A stretch of 13,404 nt of DNA from positions 1 to 13,404 of the forward strand of contig JBKPQY010000045.1 of the NCBI GenBank assembly GCA_046734315.1, given 5' to 3'. Made by a program: the position numbers and the translations under genes. A model generated the notes under the pieces. It did not search any database, was not told the DNA's origin, and saw only the letters and a program-made list of their open reading frames with translations. This stretch comes from DASXRA01 sp046734315 (GTDB taxonomy: Bacteria > Actinomycetota > Actinomycetes > Mycobacteriales > Jatrophihabitantaceae). Shown one piece after another: positions 7,471 through 12,844 of this stretch; the first letter of the stretch is position 1; each line of letters starts with the position of its first letter.

Positions 7471-8175
7471 CTATCCGCGTGGCGCGAGCATCCCGTCCGG
7501 GTCGCGAACGACTACCGTGCCACCGATGTAGTCATGGATCGTTCTGCGCTGCTTGAGGACCAGAAACATGACGAACGAGGCCACCGCGAGGAGCGTGATC
7601 GCCCCCTCCACCAACCGGCCCACCACTTCTCGCAGGGCCATCCAGCCCCAGGTAGCCACTCCGTTGCTGTCCGGTCGCCAGCAGCGCATGCCGAGCACCT
7701 GGTACGTCGGCGTCTGGCCCCTGCCCCACACGATCAAGCCCCAGATGATGTACCCGATTCCAAGCGTGACGATGAACAGCACGATCGCGAGGAACCACGC
7801 GCCGATCCGCCGCGCGTGCGATGCGAGCCCGATGCCGTTCGGCAGCACCAATTCGGTCGCCGGGTCGTAATACATGCCCGGTGGCACGGCACGCGGCGGC
7901 TCGCCGTAGCCGGCTAGAGGTGTCGGCGGGGGTGGGGCGGGCGTATAGCCGGGATAACCGCCGGGCTGGCCCGGGTAAGGGGGTGGCTGCTGCTGCGGCG
8001 GCGGATACCCGCCCCCCGACGGATATCCGCCCATCGGTGGACCCTGCGGTTGCGTGGGGGGCGGCGGCGCCGGAGGTGGGGGCGGATACGTCGGCGGGCC
8101 CGGCTGCGAGTAGGCGGGCTGCTCAGCCTGGGGGTCGGACGTCGACTCACCGGGCTGTTCTGGCGGTGTGGTCAT
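7471..8175 (-). CDS. RDD family membrane protein with proline-rich N-terminal tail
   Basis: The protein has 234 residues. Roughly the first 100 are disordered and rich in Pro, Gly, Gln and Tyr, with repeats such as GGYPPPQQQPPPYPGQPGGYPG. Two hydrophobic blocks follow: ARRIGAWFLAIVLFIVTLGIGYIIWGLIVW (this can span twice or form a hairpin) and VEGAITLLAVASFVMFLVL. Between them lies GQTPTYQVLGMRCWRP, and the end is IHDYIGGTVVVRDP. The GQTPG-K-LGM-like turn and 'IHD---GT-VV' ending are RDD family marks; the first helix keeps the arginine but lacks the usual aspartates. The function of this family is not established. The ATG at 8175 is chosen over an in-frame start at 8196 because GGAGG (8185-8181 on this strand) sits 5 nt ahead. 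It lies downstream of the HelD gene on the same strand, separated by a stem-loop. Confidence 0.88.
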   Translation of the reverse strand: MTTPPEQPGESTSDPQAEQPAYSQPGPPTYPPPPPAPPPPTQPQGPPMGGYPSGGGYPPPQQQPPPYPGQPGGYPGYTPAPPPPTPLAGYGEPPRAVPPGMYYDPATELVLPNGIGLASHARRIGAWFLAIVLFIVTLGIGYIIWGLIVWGRGQTPTYQVLGMRCWRPDSNGVATWGWMALREVVGRLVEGAITLLAVASFVMFLVLKQRRTIHDYIGGTVVVRDPDGMLAPRG

Positions 8176-8212
8176 TGCTTCCTCCCTGGCGACCAAGCGA
8201 ACGCGTGTCCCG

Positions 8213-8240
8213 AGCCGGCATCATCCAGGCGGTGCCGGCT
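8213..8240 (-). terminator. Stem-loop just after the HelD gene
   Basis: AGCCGGCA (8213-8220) and TGCCGGCT (8233-8240) form a perfect 8-bp stem with a 12-nt loop, starting 5 nt past the HelD stop codon (8246-8248) in the direction of transcription. No U-tract follows. It probably lowers read-through from the HelD gene into the RDD gene, which starts 38 nt further on. Confidence 0.5.
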
Positions 8241-8245
8241 ACATC

Positions 8246-10495
8246 TTACGAGAGAACGTGGACAGTCAGGCCCCGCCCGGCCGCGAGTTCGGCCGGCAGA
8301 TCTTCCGTGACCACGAGGCCGAGTCGGCGGGTCGTGCGGGTCAGCGCGACATAGAGGTCCGCCCGACCACGCGGCGTTGCCTGCTCGATCCCGCCCGGAT
8401 CGACGACGACGACCGAATCGAACTCGAGCCCCTTGGCCTGCGTCGGCGTGAGCACGGCAACCGGCGCGTCGAGATCCGGTCCGGGGTGGACCTCGAGCGC
8501 GGCGGCGGTGCCCGCGATCCGGTCCGGCGGTGCGATGACTGCAACCCGTCCGGCGCCGATGAGCTCGGCCTCGCGGCGGACCAGCGTGGCCAAGTCGCCA
8601 CCGGGCGCGTACCACGGCGTCTCGTCGCCGTCACGTACCGACAGCGGCGGCTTCACGGTCCGGGGCAACAGCGCCGTGGCCAGCGTCATTACAGACTTCG
8701 GAGTGCGGTAGTTCACCGTCAAGCGCGCGGTGCGCCAGCGACCGGGCACGAGCGGGTCGAGCACCTGCGCCCACGAGTCGGCACCGCCAGCCGCGCCGGT
8801 CTGCGCCAAATCGCCGACGACGGTCATCGACCGGCTCGGGCAGCGCCGCAGCAGCATCCGCCAGGCCATCGCCGACAGCTCCTGCGCCTCGTCCACGACG
8901 ACATGCCCGTACGCCCAGGTACGGTCCGACAGCGCCCGCTCGGCCAGCGAGCCGGCCGCCGCGACCCGGGTGTTGCGGCTGGCGATCCACTGGACGAACG
9001 CCTCGGTTTCCAAGTAAGGCACGACGATCGCCTCGCTCTCGGTCAGGTCTCCGACGAGCTTGGCCGCGAGCTCGATTGCCTCGGCCTGCTCGGCGGCCAC
9101 CGCGGCCTGCCGCTGACGGGCCACCCGTTCGGTGGCCTCGATCGGGCCGAGCAGCTCGGCCAACTCGTCGAGCAGCGGAACGTCCGCGGGCGTCCACGGT
9201 CCGGGCTGATCGCGGCGGATCGCGGCCCGCTCGTCGTCGGTGAGGTCGAGGCGTTCCGGGTGCGCGTACAGCAGGGCGAGTAACTGCTGCGGGGTGAACT
9301 CGGGCCACAGGACGTCGATCACACGCCGTATCTCCGGCTCGGCTGCCAGGTCGGCGCGCAGATCGTCGACGTCGCCGGGCTGACGCAGCCGCTGATCACC
9401 CTGCGCGCGAACGGCCTGCTGCGCCACCTCGCCGAGCAGCGCGTGGACGAACGCGCGCCGCGCCACGTTGTGCGGCAGTGGCGCGCCGGTGTCCGGATCA
9501 CAGCGCCGCCGAGCCTGGGCGCGCGCCTTGCGCCCCGCCTTCGGCGTGAGCCGGTAGATCGTGCCGTCGACCTTGATCTCGACTGTGGTCTTCGGCACCC
9601 GTTGCAGGTCGGCGACGGCACGCTCCAGGACGCCGGCCATCGCGGCCTCGCCCTTGATCTGCGCGGCCCGTGGAGATTCGGACCCGTCCGCATCAACGCC
9701 CGGGTACAGCGAGCCGATCGTCGCGAGTACCACCTCGTTCTCTCCGAGCGCCGGCAACACTTGGTCGATGTAGCGCATGAATGTGTTGTTCGGGCCGACG
9801 ACCAGAATTCCGCGCCGGGACAATTGCTCACGGTACGTGTACAGCAGATATGCGGCCCGGTGCAGCGCGACCACCGTTTTGCCGGTACCGGGGCCACCTT
9901 CCACGACGAGAATTCCCGTCAGGACGTCGCGGATAATACGATCCTGATCGGCCTGAATAGTGCCGACGATATCGCCCATCCGGCCGGTGCGGTGGCGACG
10001 CAACGCGGCCAACAAGGCAGCTTCACCGGTCAGCTGCGCCTGGTCTACAGCCGCCAGATCGAGCACGTCGTCGTCGAGTCGGACAACACGCCGGTCCACG
10101 CTGTACAGGTGCCGGCGCCGGGTGACGCCATAGCGCTGCAACGCGGTGGCCCGGTAGAACGCCTGCGCCGCACGGGCGCGCCAATCGACCAACAGCTGGT
10201 CGTGTTCCTCATTGCGCAAGCCGAGGCGTCCGATGTACAGGCGCTCGCCGTCGTCGAAATCGAGCCGGCCGAAGCACAGGTTGCGCTCGGCCGCATCCAG
10301 CTCGACGCGGCGATCCTGGTAGAGCAAGGTGAACGACTCACGCTCGGAGGCCCCCTGGTCGTTTTCGGCGGTTGCATCCAGGCGGACGCCGGAGAGCCGC
10401 TGCGAGGTCGCGGCCCGCAGCGCGTCCAGCCGCTCGTACAGCATCGACACGTAGTCCTGCTCGTGCGCCAGCTCGGCGTTATTGCTTGACGACAT
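8246..10495 (-). CDS. HelD/HelR-type RNA polymerase-recycling ATPase
   Basis: This 749-residue UvrD-like protein is of the kind that removes stalled RNA polymerase from DNA using ATP; the HelR subgroup protects polymerase against rifamycins. The N-terminus (ELAHEQDYVSMLYERLDALR...) is predicted helical, matching the arm that enters the polymerase secondary channel. CFGRLDFDDGERLYIGRLGL and LLVDWR (residues 104-106) are family marks. The helicase motifs are complete: GTIQADQDRII (Q-like), GGPGTGKT at 200-207, VVVDEAQEL with DEAQ at 535-538, TVVGDLAQ, LTVNYRTP, TPTQAKGLEFDSVVVV and LYVALTRTTRR. The common DWRAPxAxPFY motif reads DWRARAAQAFY here. The frame stays open to 10648, but those residues do not look like the family and the ATG at 10495 begins a typical helical start. 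No strong ribosome binding site precedes it. I cannot tell HelD from HelR by sequence alone. Confidence 0.93.
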   Translation of the reverse strand: MSSSNNAELAHEQDYVSMLYERLDALRAATSQRLSGVRLDATAENDQGASERESFTLLYQDRRVELDAAERNLCFGRLDFDDGERLYIGRLGLRNEEHDQLLVDWRARAAQAFYRATALQRYGVTRRRHLYSVDRRVVRLDDDVLDLAAVDQAQLTGEAALLAALRRHRTGRMGDIVGTIQADQDRIIRDVLTGILVVEGGPGTGKTVVALHRAAYLLYTYREQLSRRGILVVGPNNTFMRYIDQVLPALGENEVVLATIGSLYPGVDADGSESPRAAQIKGEAAMAGVLERAVADLQRVPKTTVEIKVDGTIYRLTPKAGRKARAQARRRCDPDTGAPLPHNVARRAFVHALLGEVAQQAVRAQGDQRLRQPGDVDDLRADLAAEPEIRRVIDVLWPEFTPQQLLALLYAHPERLDLTDDERAAIRRDQPGPWTPADVPLLDELAELLGPIEATERVARQRQAAVAAEQAEAIELAAKLVGDLTESEAIVVPYLETEAFVQWIASRNTRVAAAGSLAERALSDRTWAYGHVVVDEAQELSAMAWRMLLRRCPSRSMTVVGDLAQTGAAGGADSWAQVLDPLVPGRWRTARLTVNYRTPKSVMTLATALLPRTVKPPLSVRDGDETPWYAPGGDLATLVRREAELIGAGRVAVIAPPDRIAGTAAALEVHPGPDLDAPVAVLTPTQAKGLEFDSVVVVDPGGIEQATPRGRADLYVALTRTTRRLGLVVTEDLPAELAAGRGLTVHVLS

Positions 10496-10515
10496 TTCTA
10501 CGGCCGTGCTATTCT
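10486..10515 (+). promoter_or_regulatory. Candidate plus-strand promoter facing the terminator
   Basis: TTGACG (10486-10491) and TATTCT (10510-10515) are separated by 18 nt and match sigma70 boxes at 5/6 and 4/6 positions. They overlap the first codons of the HelD gene on the opposite strand. A transcript would begin near 10522 and meet the U-tract terminator ending near 10600. Nothing here proves use of the site. Confidence 0.3.
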
Positions 10516-10524
10516 TGTGTTGGG

Positions 10525-10572
10525 TCAAAAGAAAACGCCAGCCTTTCGCACGTGGACACAGAGAATTTCCAC
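10525..10572 (-). other. Possible leader peptide ORF crossing the hairpin
   Basis: GTG (10572-10570) opens a 15-codon frame, MEILCVHVRKAGVFF, ending in TGA at 10527-10525, exactly at the end of the minus-strand U-tract. It spans the right arm of the hairpin. No ribosome binding site is visible, and the frame is open further upstream (other GTG/TTG starts exist). It is reported only because of its position in a possible attenuator. Confidence 0.2.
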
Positions 10573-10603
10573 TATAGCAAAGGTGGCGCTTTTTTGTTGT
10601 TCT
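10527..10603. terminator. Bidirectional intrinsic terminator / attenuator-like hairpin in the HelD leader
   Basis: Plus-strand AAAACGCCA-g-CCTTT (10532-10546, one bulged base) pairs with AAAGGTGGCG (10579-10588), followed by C and six Ts and then GTTGTT. The inner arms GTGGA (10552-10556) and TCCAC (10568-10572) close a second stem. On the minus strand the same stem is followed by TTTTCTTTT. A-tracts pairing with U-tracts on both sides are classic for bidirectional rho-independent terminators. It lies between two divergent genes, so it is not at the end of either. It would sit in the leader of any HelD transcript starting upstream of about 10603. The block is clearly more AT-rich than its surroundings. 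Confidence 0.75.
10571..10579 (-). promoter_or_regulatory. Candidate extended -10 promoter of the HelD gene
   Basis: On the minus strand TG-C-TATAGT (10579-10571) is an extended -10 element, one base from TATAAT. No clear -35 accompanies it. Start of transcription near 10564 would leave a leader of about 69 nt carrying only one arm of the hairpin, so this promoter would escape the terminator. Confidence 0.4.
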
Positions 10604-10648
10604 AATTCCTTGTTCCTGACCGTGCCGGGCCGCAACACCTCTGGGCAA

Positions 10649-10665
10649 CGGCAGGTGCCCTGCCG
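10649..10665. repeat. Perfect 7-bp inverted repeat in the HelD/methyltransferase spacer
   Basis: CGGCAGG (10649-10655) and CCTGCCG (10659-10665) flank a 3-nt centre. An overlapping alternative pairing exists (GGGCA at 10643-10647 with TGCCC at 10656-10660). It could be an operator acting on one or both divergent genes, or a transcript hairpin. The rest of 10604-10748 shows no gene. Confidence 0.4.
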
Positions 10666-10748
10666 AGATCGTGCGGGGCTACGGGGCACGATGTTCGCCG
10701 CGTGCGACCAGGGAGCTACCACGCCCGGCTGGCGGGCCGCCGCGGGCG

Positions 10749-10754
10749 TAGCTT
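10749..10754 (+). promoter_or_regulatory. Candidate -10 box of the methyltransferase gene
   Basis: TAGCTT ends 6 nt before the ATG at 10761, the spacing of a leaderless transcript. No ribosome binding site and no clear -35 are seen. Confidence 0.4.
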
Positions 10755-10760
10755 GCGGTT

Positions 10761-11426
10761 ATGACCGTCTTCGCCGCTGCTGAGTACTGGGACTCGTACT
10801 TCCGGAAGCTGCGTGAGTCGGGTGGCGATCTTGATTGGGAAGGCCGGTGGATCGCGCCGTTCCTGGATCCGCTCCGCGACGCAGGCGTGCAGTCGGTCCT
10901 GGAACTTGGATGCGGGACCGGGAACGACGCGGCGCGTCTGGCCGGCGAAGGCTATGACGTGACCGCGCTCGATTTGTCGGGCGAGGCCGTCAAGCGGGCC
11001 CGGTCCCGGTTCGATGCGCATGTCCGCTTCCTCGTTGCCGACATGTCCGCACCGCTTCCCTTTCCGGCCGGTGGCTTCGATGCGGTGATGTCGAACGTCG
11101 CCCTGCACATGTTTCCAGACGGTGTCACGCGCTCGGTCTTTGCTGAGATCGGACGAGTCGTGCGCCCGGACGGGTTGTTCGTCTTCCACGTCAACGCGCT
11201 GGAGGACCGTCCGCTTCGGGAGCGCTGGCGCCCCGTTGGGCAAGAGCTCGAGCGGAACTACGTGCTCGAGCAGTCAGGCCAGACGATGCACTTCTTCTCC
11301 GATGACTACCTGCGTGAACTGCTCCAACCGTGGCGCGAGGTCGACCTCGAACCAGTCGAGATCACCAGCCGCGACACGGGTGAACCGTTCAAGCGGGTCT
11401 GGCGGGGCATCGCGCGTCGGCAGTGA
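10761..11426 (+). CDS. Class I SAM-dependent methyltransferase
   Basis: The 221-residue cytosolic protein has the Rossmann-like methyltransferase fold. Motif I is VLELGCGTGNDAARLA (about residues 46-61), the SAM glycine loop. The acidic residue ending strand 2 is in YDVTALDLSGEAVKRAR. FLVADMSAPLPF is the adenine-contacting motif, and FDAVMSNVALHMF with the following VVRPDGLFVFHVN are motifs IV-VI. The N-terminal helix (AAEYWDSYFRKLRE) and the C-terminal YLRELLQPWREVDLEPVEI match small-molecule methyltransferases (Methyltransf_11/25 type) rather than nucleic-acid ones. The substrate cannot be told. The gene is divergent from HelD and ends 11 nt from the convergent azoreductase stop, so it is probably monocistronic. 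It could be a resistance or detoxification enzyme, but nothing in the sequence shows that. Confidence 0.9.
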   Translation: MTVFAAAEYWDSYFRKLRESGGDLDWEGRWIAPFLDPLRDAGVQSVLELGCGTGNDAARLAGEGYDVTALDLSGEAVKRARSRFDAHVRFLVADMSAPLPFPAGGFDAVMSNVALHMFPDGVTRSVFAEIGRVVRPDGLFVFHVNALEDRPLRERWRPVGQELERNYVLEQSGQTMHFFSDDYLRELLQPWREVDLEPVEITSRDTGEPFKRVWRGIARRQ

Positions 11427-11437
11427 ACCAACTGTTC

Positions 11438-12067
11438 TTAGAATCCCTTGGCGGCGGCCCGGGCGTCGGCGTCGGCGGTCAGCCGGGCGTCGTCCACATC
11501 ACCGCTCAGTGTCGGGTGGAACCGGATCACCGTGATGTCCCCGATGCCGGTCCACCGCAGCCAGTCGGCAAAGTACGTCGACTGGAAGTTGCTGCCGAAC
11601 TCCGGCCCGAGGTCCGGCCCCCACACACCGCTCGTGTAGATCACCGCCGCCTTCCTGCCGGTGCCCGCCAACAGGTGCCGGTATCCGGTCTGCGAGTCCA
11701 CGCCGAAGATCGAGCCGGGCTGTGATACGACGTCGATGAACTGCTTGAGGATGTACGGGATGCCGGCGTTCCACATCGGGACACTGAACAGCAGGCGGTC
11801 CGCGGCGAGGAATCGTTCGATGGTGGTCTGCACGTCGTGCCAGGCCCTTGCGTCGTCGCCCACCGGCGCGTCGCCGCCGAGCACGGCCATCTTGGCGGCT
11901 GCGGCGGCGCGGCCGAATTCGGGCAGCGTTCCGTCCCAGAGGTCCCAGGTCTCGATCTCGTCGTCCGGGTTGACGTCCCGGTAGACGTCGACGAACGTTC
12001 CGGCGATCCGCAGCGACTCGGAGGCCTCCCCACGAGGCGATGCCGAGATGTGCAGCAAGCTAGTCAT
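11438..12067 (-). CDS. azoR: FMN-dependent NADH-azoreductase (flavodoxin-fold quinone reductase)
   Basis: The 209-residue protein begins MTSLLHISASPRGEASES. SASPRG-type loops after the first strand bind the FMN phosphate in the AzoR/NQO1 flavodoxin-like fold. FSVPMWNAGIPYILKQFIDVVSQPGSIF (about residues 95-122) is the highly conserved AzoR signature contacting the isoalloxazine ring, and AVIYTSGVWG lies in the next strand-loop. AzoR enzymes reduce quinones and azo compounds with NAD(P)H by two-electron transfer, limiting redox cycling and electrophile stress. The ATG at 12067 is chosen over an in-frame start at 12082 because GAGGG lies 8 nt upstream of it and the protein then starts right at the first strand. 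It is divergent from a TetR gene with operator-like dyads over both promoters, so induction by a TetR ligand such as a quinone is likely. Confidence 0.92.
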   Translation of the reverse strand: MTSLLHISASPRGEASESLRIAGTFVDVYRDVNPDDEIETWDLWDGTLPEFGRAAAAAKMAVLGGDAPVGDDARAWHDVQTTIERFLAADRLLFSVPMWNAGIPYILKQFIDVVSQPGSIFGVDSQTGYRHLLAGTGRKAAVIYTSGVWGPDLGPEFGSNFQSTYFADWLRWTGIGDITVIRFHPTLSGDVDDARLTADADARAAAKGF

Positions 12068-12069
12068 AA

Positions 12070-12098
12070 TTGCTTCCCTCACTCATCCGGACTATGGT
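12070..12098 (+). promoter_or_regulatory. Candidate tetR promoter (leaderless)
   Basis: TTGCTT (12070-12075) and TATGGT (12093-12098) are separated by 17 nt, and the -10 box ends 6 nt before the ATG at 12105. The -10 box lies entirely within the first dyad operator, so repressor bound there would block its own gene. Confidence 0.55.
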
Positions 12099-12101
12099 CC
12101 G
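12088..12101. promoter_or_regulatory. TetR operator 1 (dyad)
   Basis: CGGAC-TATG-GTCCG is a 14-bp palindrome with 5-bp arms. It ends 3 nt before the tetR start codon, covers the tetR -10 box and lies 20 nt upstream of the azoR start codon. A near-identical site occurs 36 bp away. Binding by the adjacent TetR protein is inferred. Confidence 0.7.
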
Positions 12102-12118
12102 ATTATGCCTGGCAGCAA
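12091..12118 (-). promoter_or_regulatory. Candidate azoR promoter
   Basis: On the minus strand TTGCTG (12118-12113) and CATAGT (12096-12091) are 16 nt apart. CATAAT (12106-12101) is an alternative -10. Both lie on or next to the first dyad, so one repressor site would cover both divergent promoters. Confidence 0.4.
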
Positions 12119-12737
12119 CCATACGGACCGTAGTCCGATTCGTCAACCGCTTCTCGTCCTGGGCCAGGCGCCGGCCACAGAGCGTGCCGACGCAGTGCGC
12201 AATCGCAGGCGTGTGCTGGATGCGGCGAGGAAGCTGTTCGACGAACGGGGCATCGCGGCCGTGACGCTCGACGATGTCGTTGCCGCCGCCGGAGTCGGCA
12301 AGGGAACCTTGTTCCGCCGGTTCGGCGACAAGGCCGGCCTCGCTGTCGCGTTGCTGGACGAGCAGGAGCGCGCGCTCCAGGACCGCATCCTCAGCGGCCC
12401 ACCACCCCTCGGCCCCGGGGCCGCGCCGGTCGAGCGCCTGACCGCGTTCGTCCGCACGTACGTCGGCTACGTCGCCCGCAACACGGAACTTGTCGCGATG
12501 AGCCAGACGGCGAGTCCGGGCGCCCGCCTGCGCACCGGATCGCATCTGTTCTGGCGGCAGCACTGCGAGTTCCTGCTCGCCTCCGCCGGTGCCGTAGACG
12601 CCGGAGTGCGCGCCGACATCCTCCTGGCCGGGCTGACCGCCGAGCAGATCGGGCACTGGCTGCGCGACCAGGGCTGGACTACGCGCCGGCTGGCGAACGC
12701 CGTGGCGCGCACCGCCGAGCGGCTCGCATCCGGCTAG
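12105..12737 (+). CDS. TetR family transcriptional repressor, probably of azoR
   Basis: The 210-residue protein has a TetR DNA-binding domain: RNRRRVLDAARKLFDERGIAAVTLDDVVAAAGVGKGTLFRRFGDKAGL, with the helix-turn-helix at about residues 51-72 (LDDVVAAAGVGKGTLFRRF). The ligand-binding C-terminal part is helical (PVERLTAFVRTYVGYVARNTELVAMSQTA..., then LLAGLTAEQIGHWLRDQGW). The N-terminal stretch up to the HTH (PLLVLGQAPATERADAVRNRRRVL) is characteristic of a subgroup often found beside reductases. The ATG at 12105 is preferred to the ATG at 12048, which lies across the azoR start and operator 1. It is divergent from azoR with a start-to-start gap of 37 nt. Two matching palindromes at its 5' end suggest autorepression plus azoR control. 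The inducer is unknown. Confidence 0.92.
   Translation: MPGSNHTDRSPIRQPLLVLGQAPATERADAVRNRRRVLDAARKLFDERGIAAVTLDDVVAAAGVGKGTLFRRFGDKAGLAVALLDEQERALQDRILSGPPPLGPGAAPVERLTAFVRTYVGYVARNTELVAMSQTASPGARLRTGSHLFWRQHCEFLLASAGAVDAGVRADILLAGLTAEQIGHWLRDQGWTTRRLANAVARTAERLASG
12124..12137. promoter_or_regulatory. TetR operator 2 (dyad), inside the tetR coding region
   Basis: CGGAC-CGTA-GTCCG; read on the minus strand this differs from operator 1 at one base (CGGACTACGGTCCG versus CGGACTATGGTCCG). The centre-to-centre distance is 36 bp. It falls within about codons 7-11 of tetR. Confidence 0.7.
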
Positions 12738-12738
12738 C

Positions 12739-12762
12739 CGCGCGTGTGTGCGCGCGCGCGCA
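12739..12762. repeat. 24-bp alternating pyrimidine-purine tract (Z-DNA-prone)
   Basis: The tract reads (CG)3(TG)3(CG)5CA with no break in the alternation. It begins 1 nt after the tetR stop codon. Long CG/TG alternation is the sequence class most prone to left-handed Z-DNA under negative supercoiling. Confidence 0.8.
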
Positions 12763-12772
12763 GACACCGCGA

Positions 12773-12817
12773 TGATCTTGGAGTTGGGGTCGCTATTCGA
12801 CCAAAGATCCAAGATCA
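12773..12817. terminator. Nested palindrome between convergent tetR and pth
   Basis: TGATCTTGGA (12773-12782) and TCCAAGATCA (12808-12817) are exact reverse complements. Inside them GGTCG (12788-12792) and CGACC (12798-12802) pair around CTATT. One bulged base lets the outer stem extend by GCG/CGC. No U-tract is present. The position between two convergent stop codons suits a bidirectional terminator. The strong internal symmetry also fits a dispersed intergenic palindromic repeat. Confidence 0.6.
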
Positions 12818-12844
12818 CGCCGTTGTGGGCGGCGGGATCGGCGG

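Noticed and set aside
7880..8160. Repetitive GC-rich tract suggesting a tandem repeat locus
   Set aside because: It encodes the Pro/Gly/Tyr-rich disordered tail of the RDD protein; the units are irregular and explained by low-complexity coding.
9443..10489. 348-codon plus-strand frame opposite helD
   Set aside because: It is antisense to the conserved ATPase core; no recognisable domain.
10496..10648. Upstream in-frame extension of HelD by 51 codons
   Set aside because: The extension (from a TTG) does not look like HelD N-termini and runs through the AT-rich hairpin region; the ATG at 10495 gives a typical helical start.
10496..10760. Rifamycin-associated element upstream of helD
   Set aside because: I looked for one because HelR genes often carry it, but found no sequence I could confidently match; the visible dyad at 10649-10665 is reported without that label.
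12048..12104. Earlier ATG start for the TetR gene at 12048
   Set aside because: It would place the start inside the azoR coding sequence and across operator 1; the added residues are not TetR-like.
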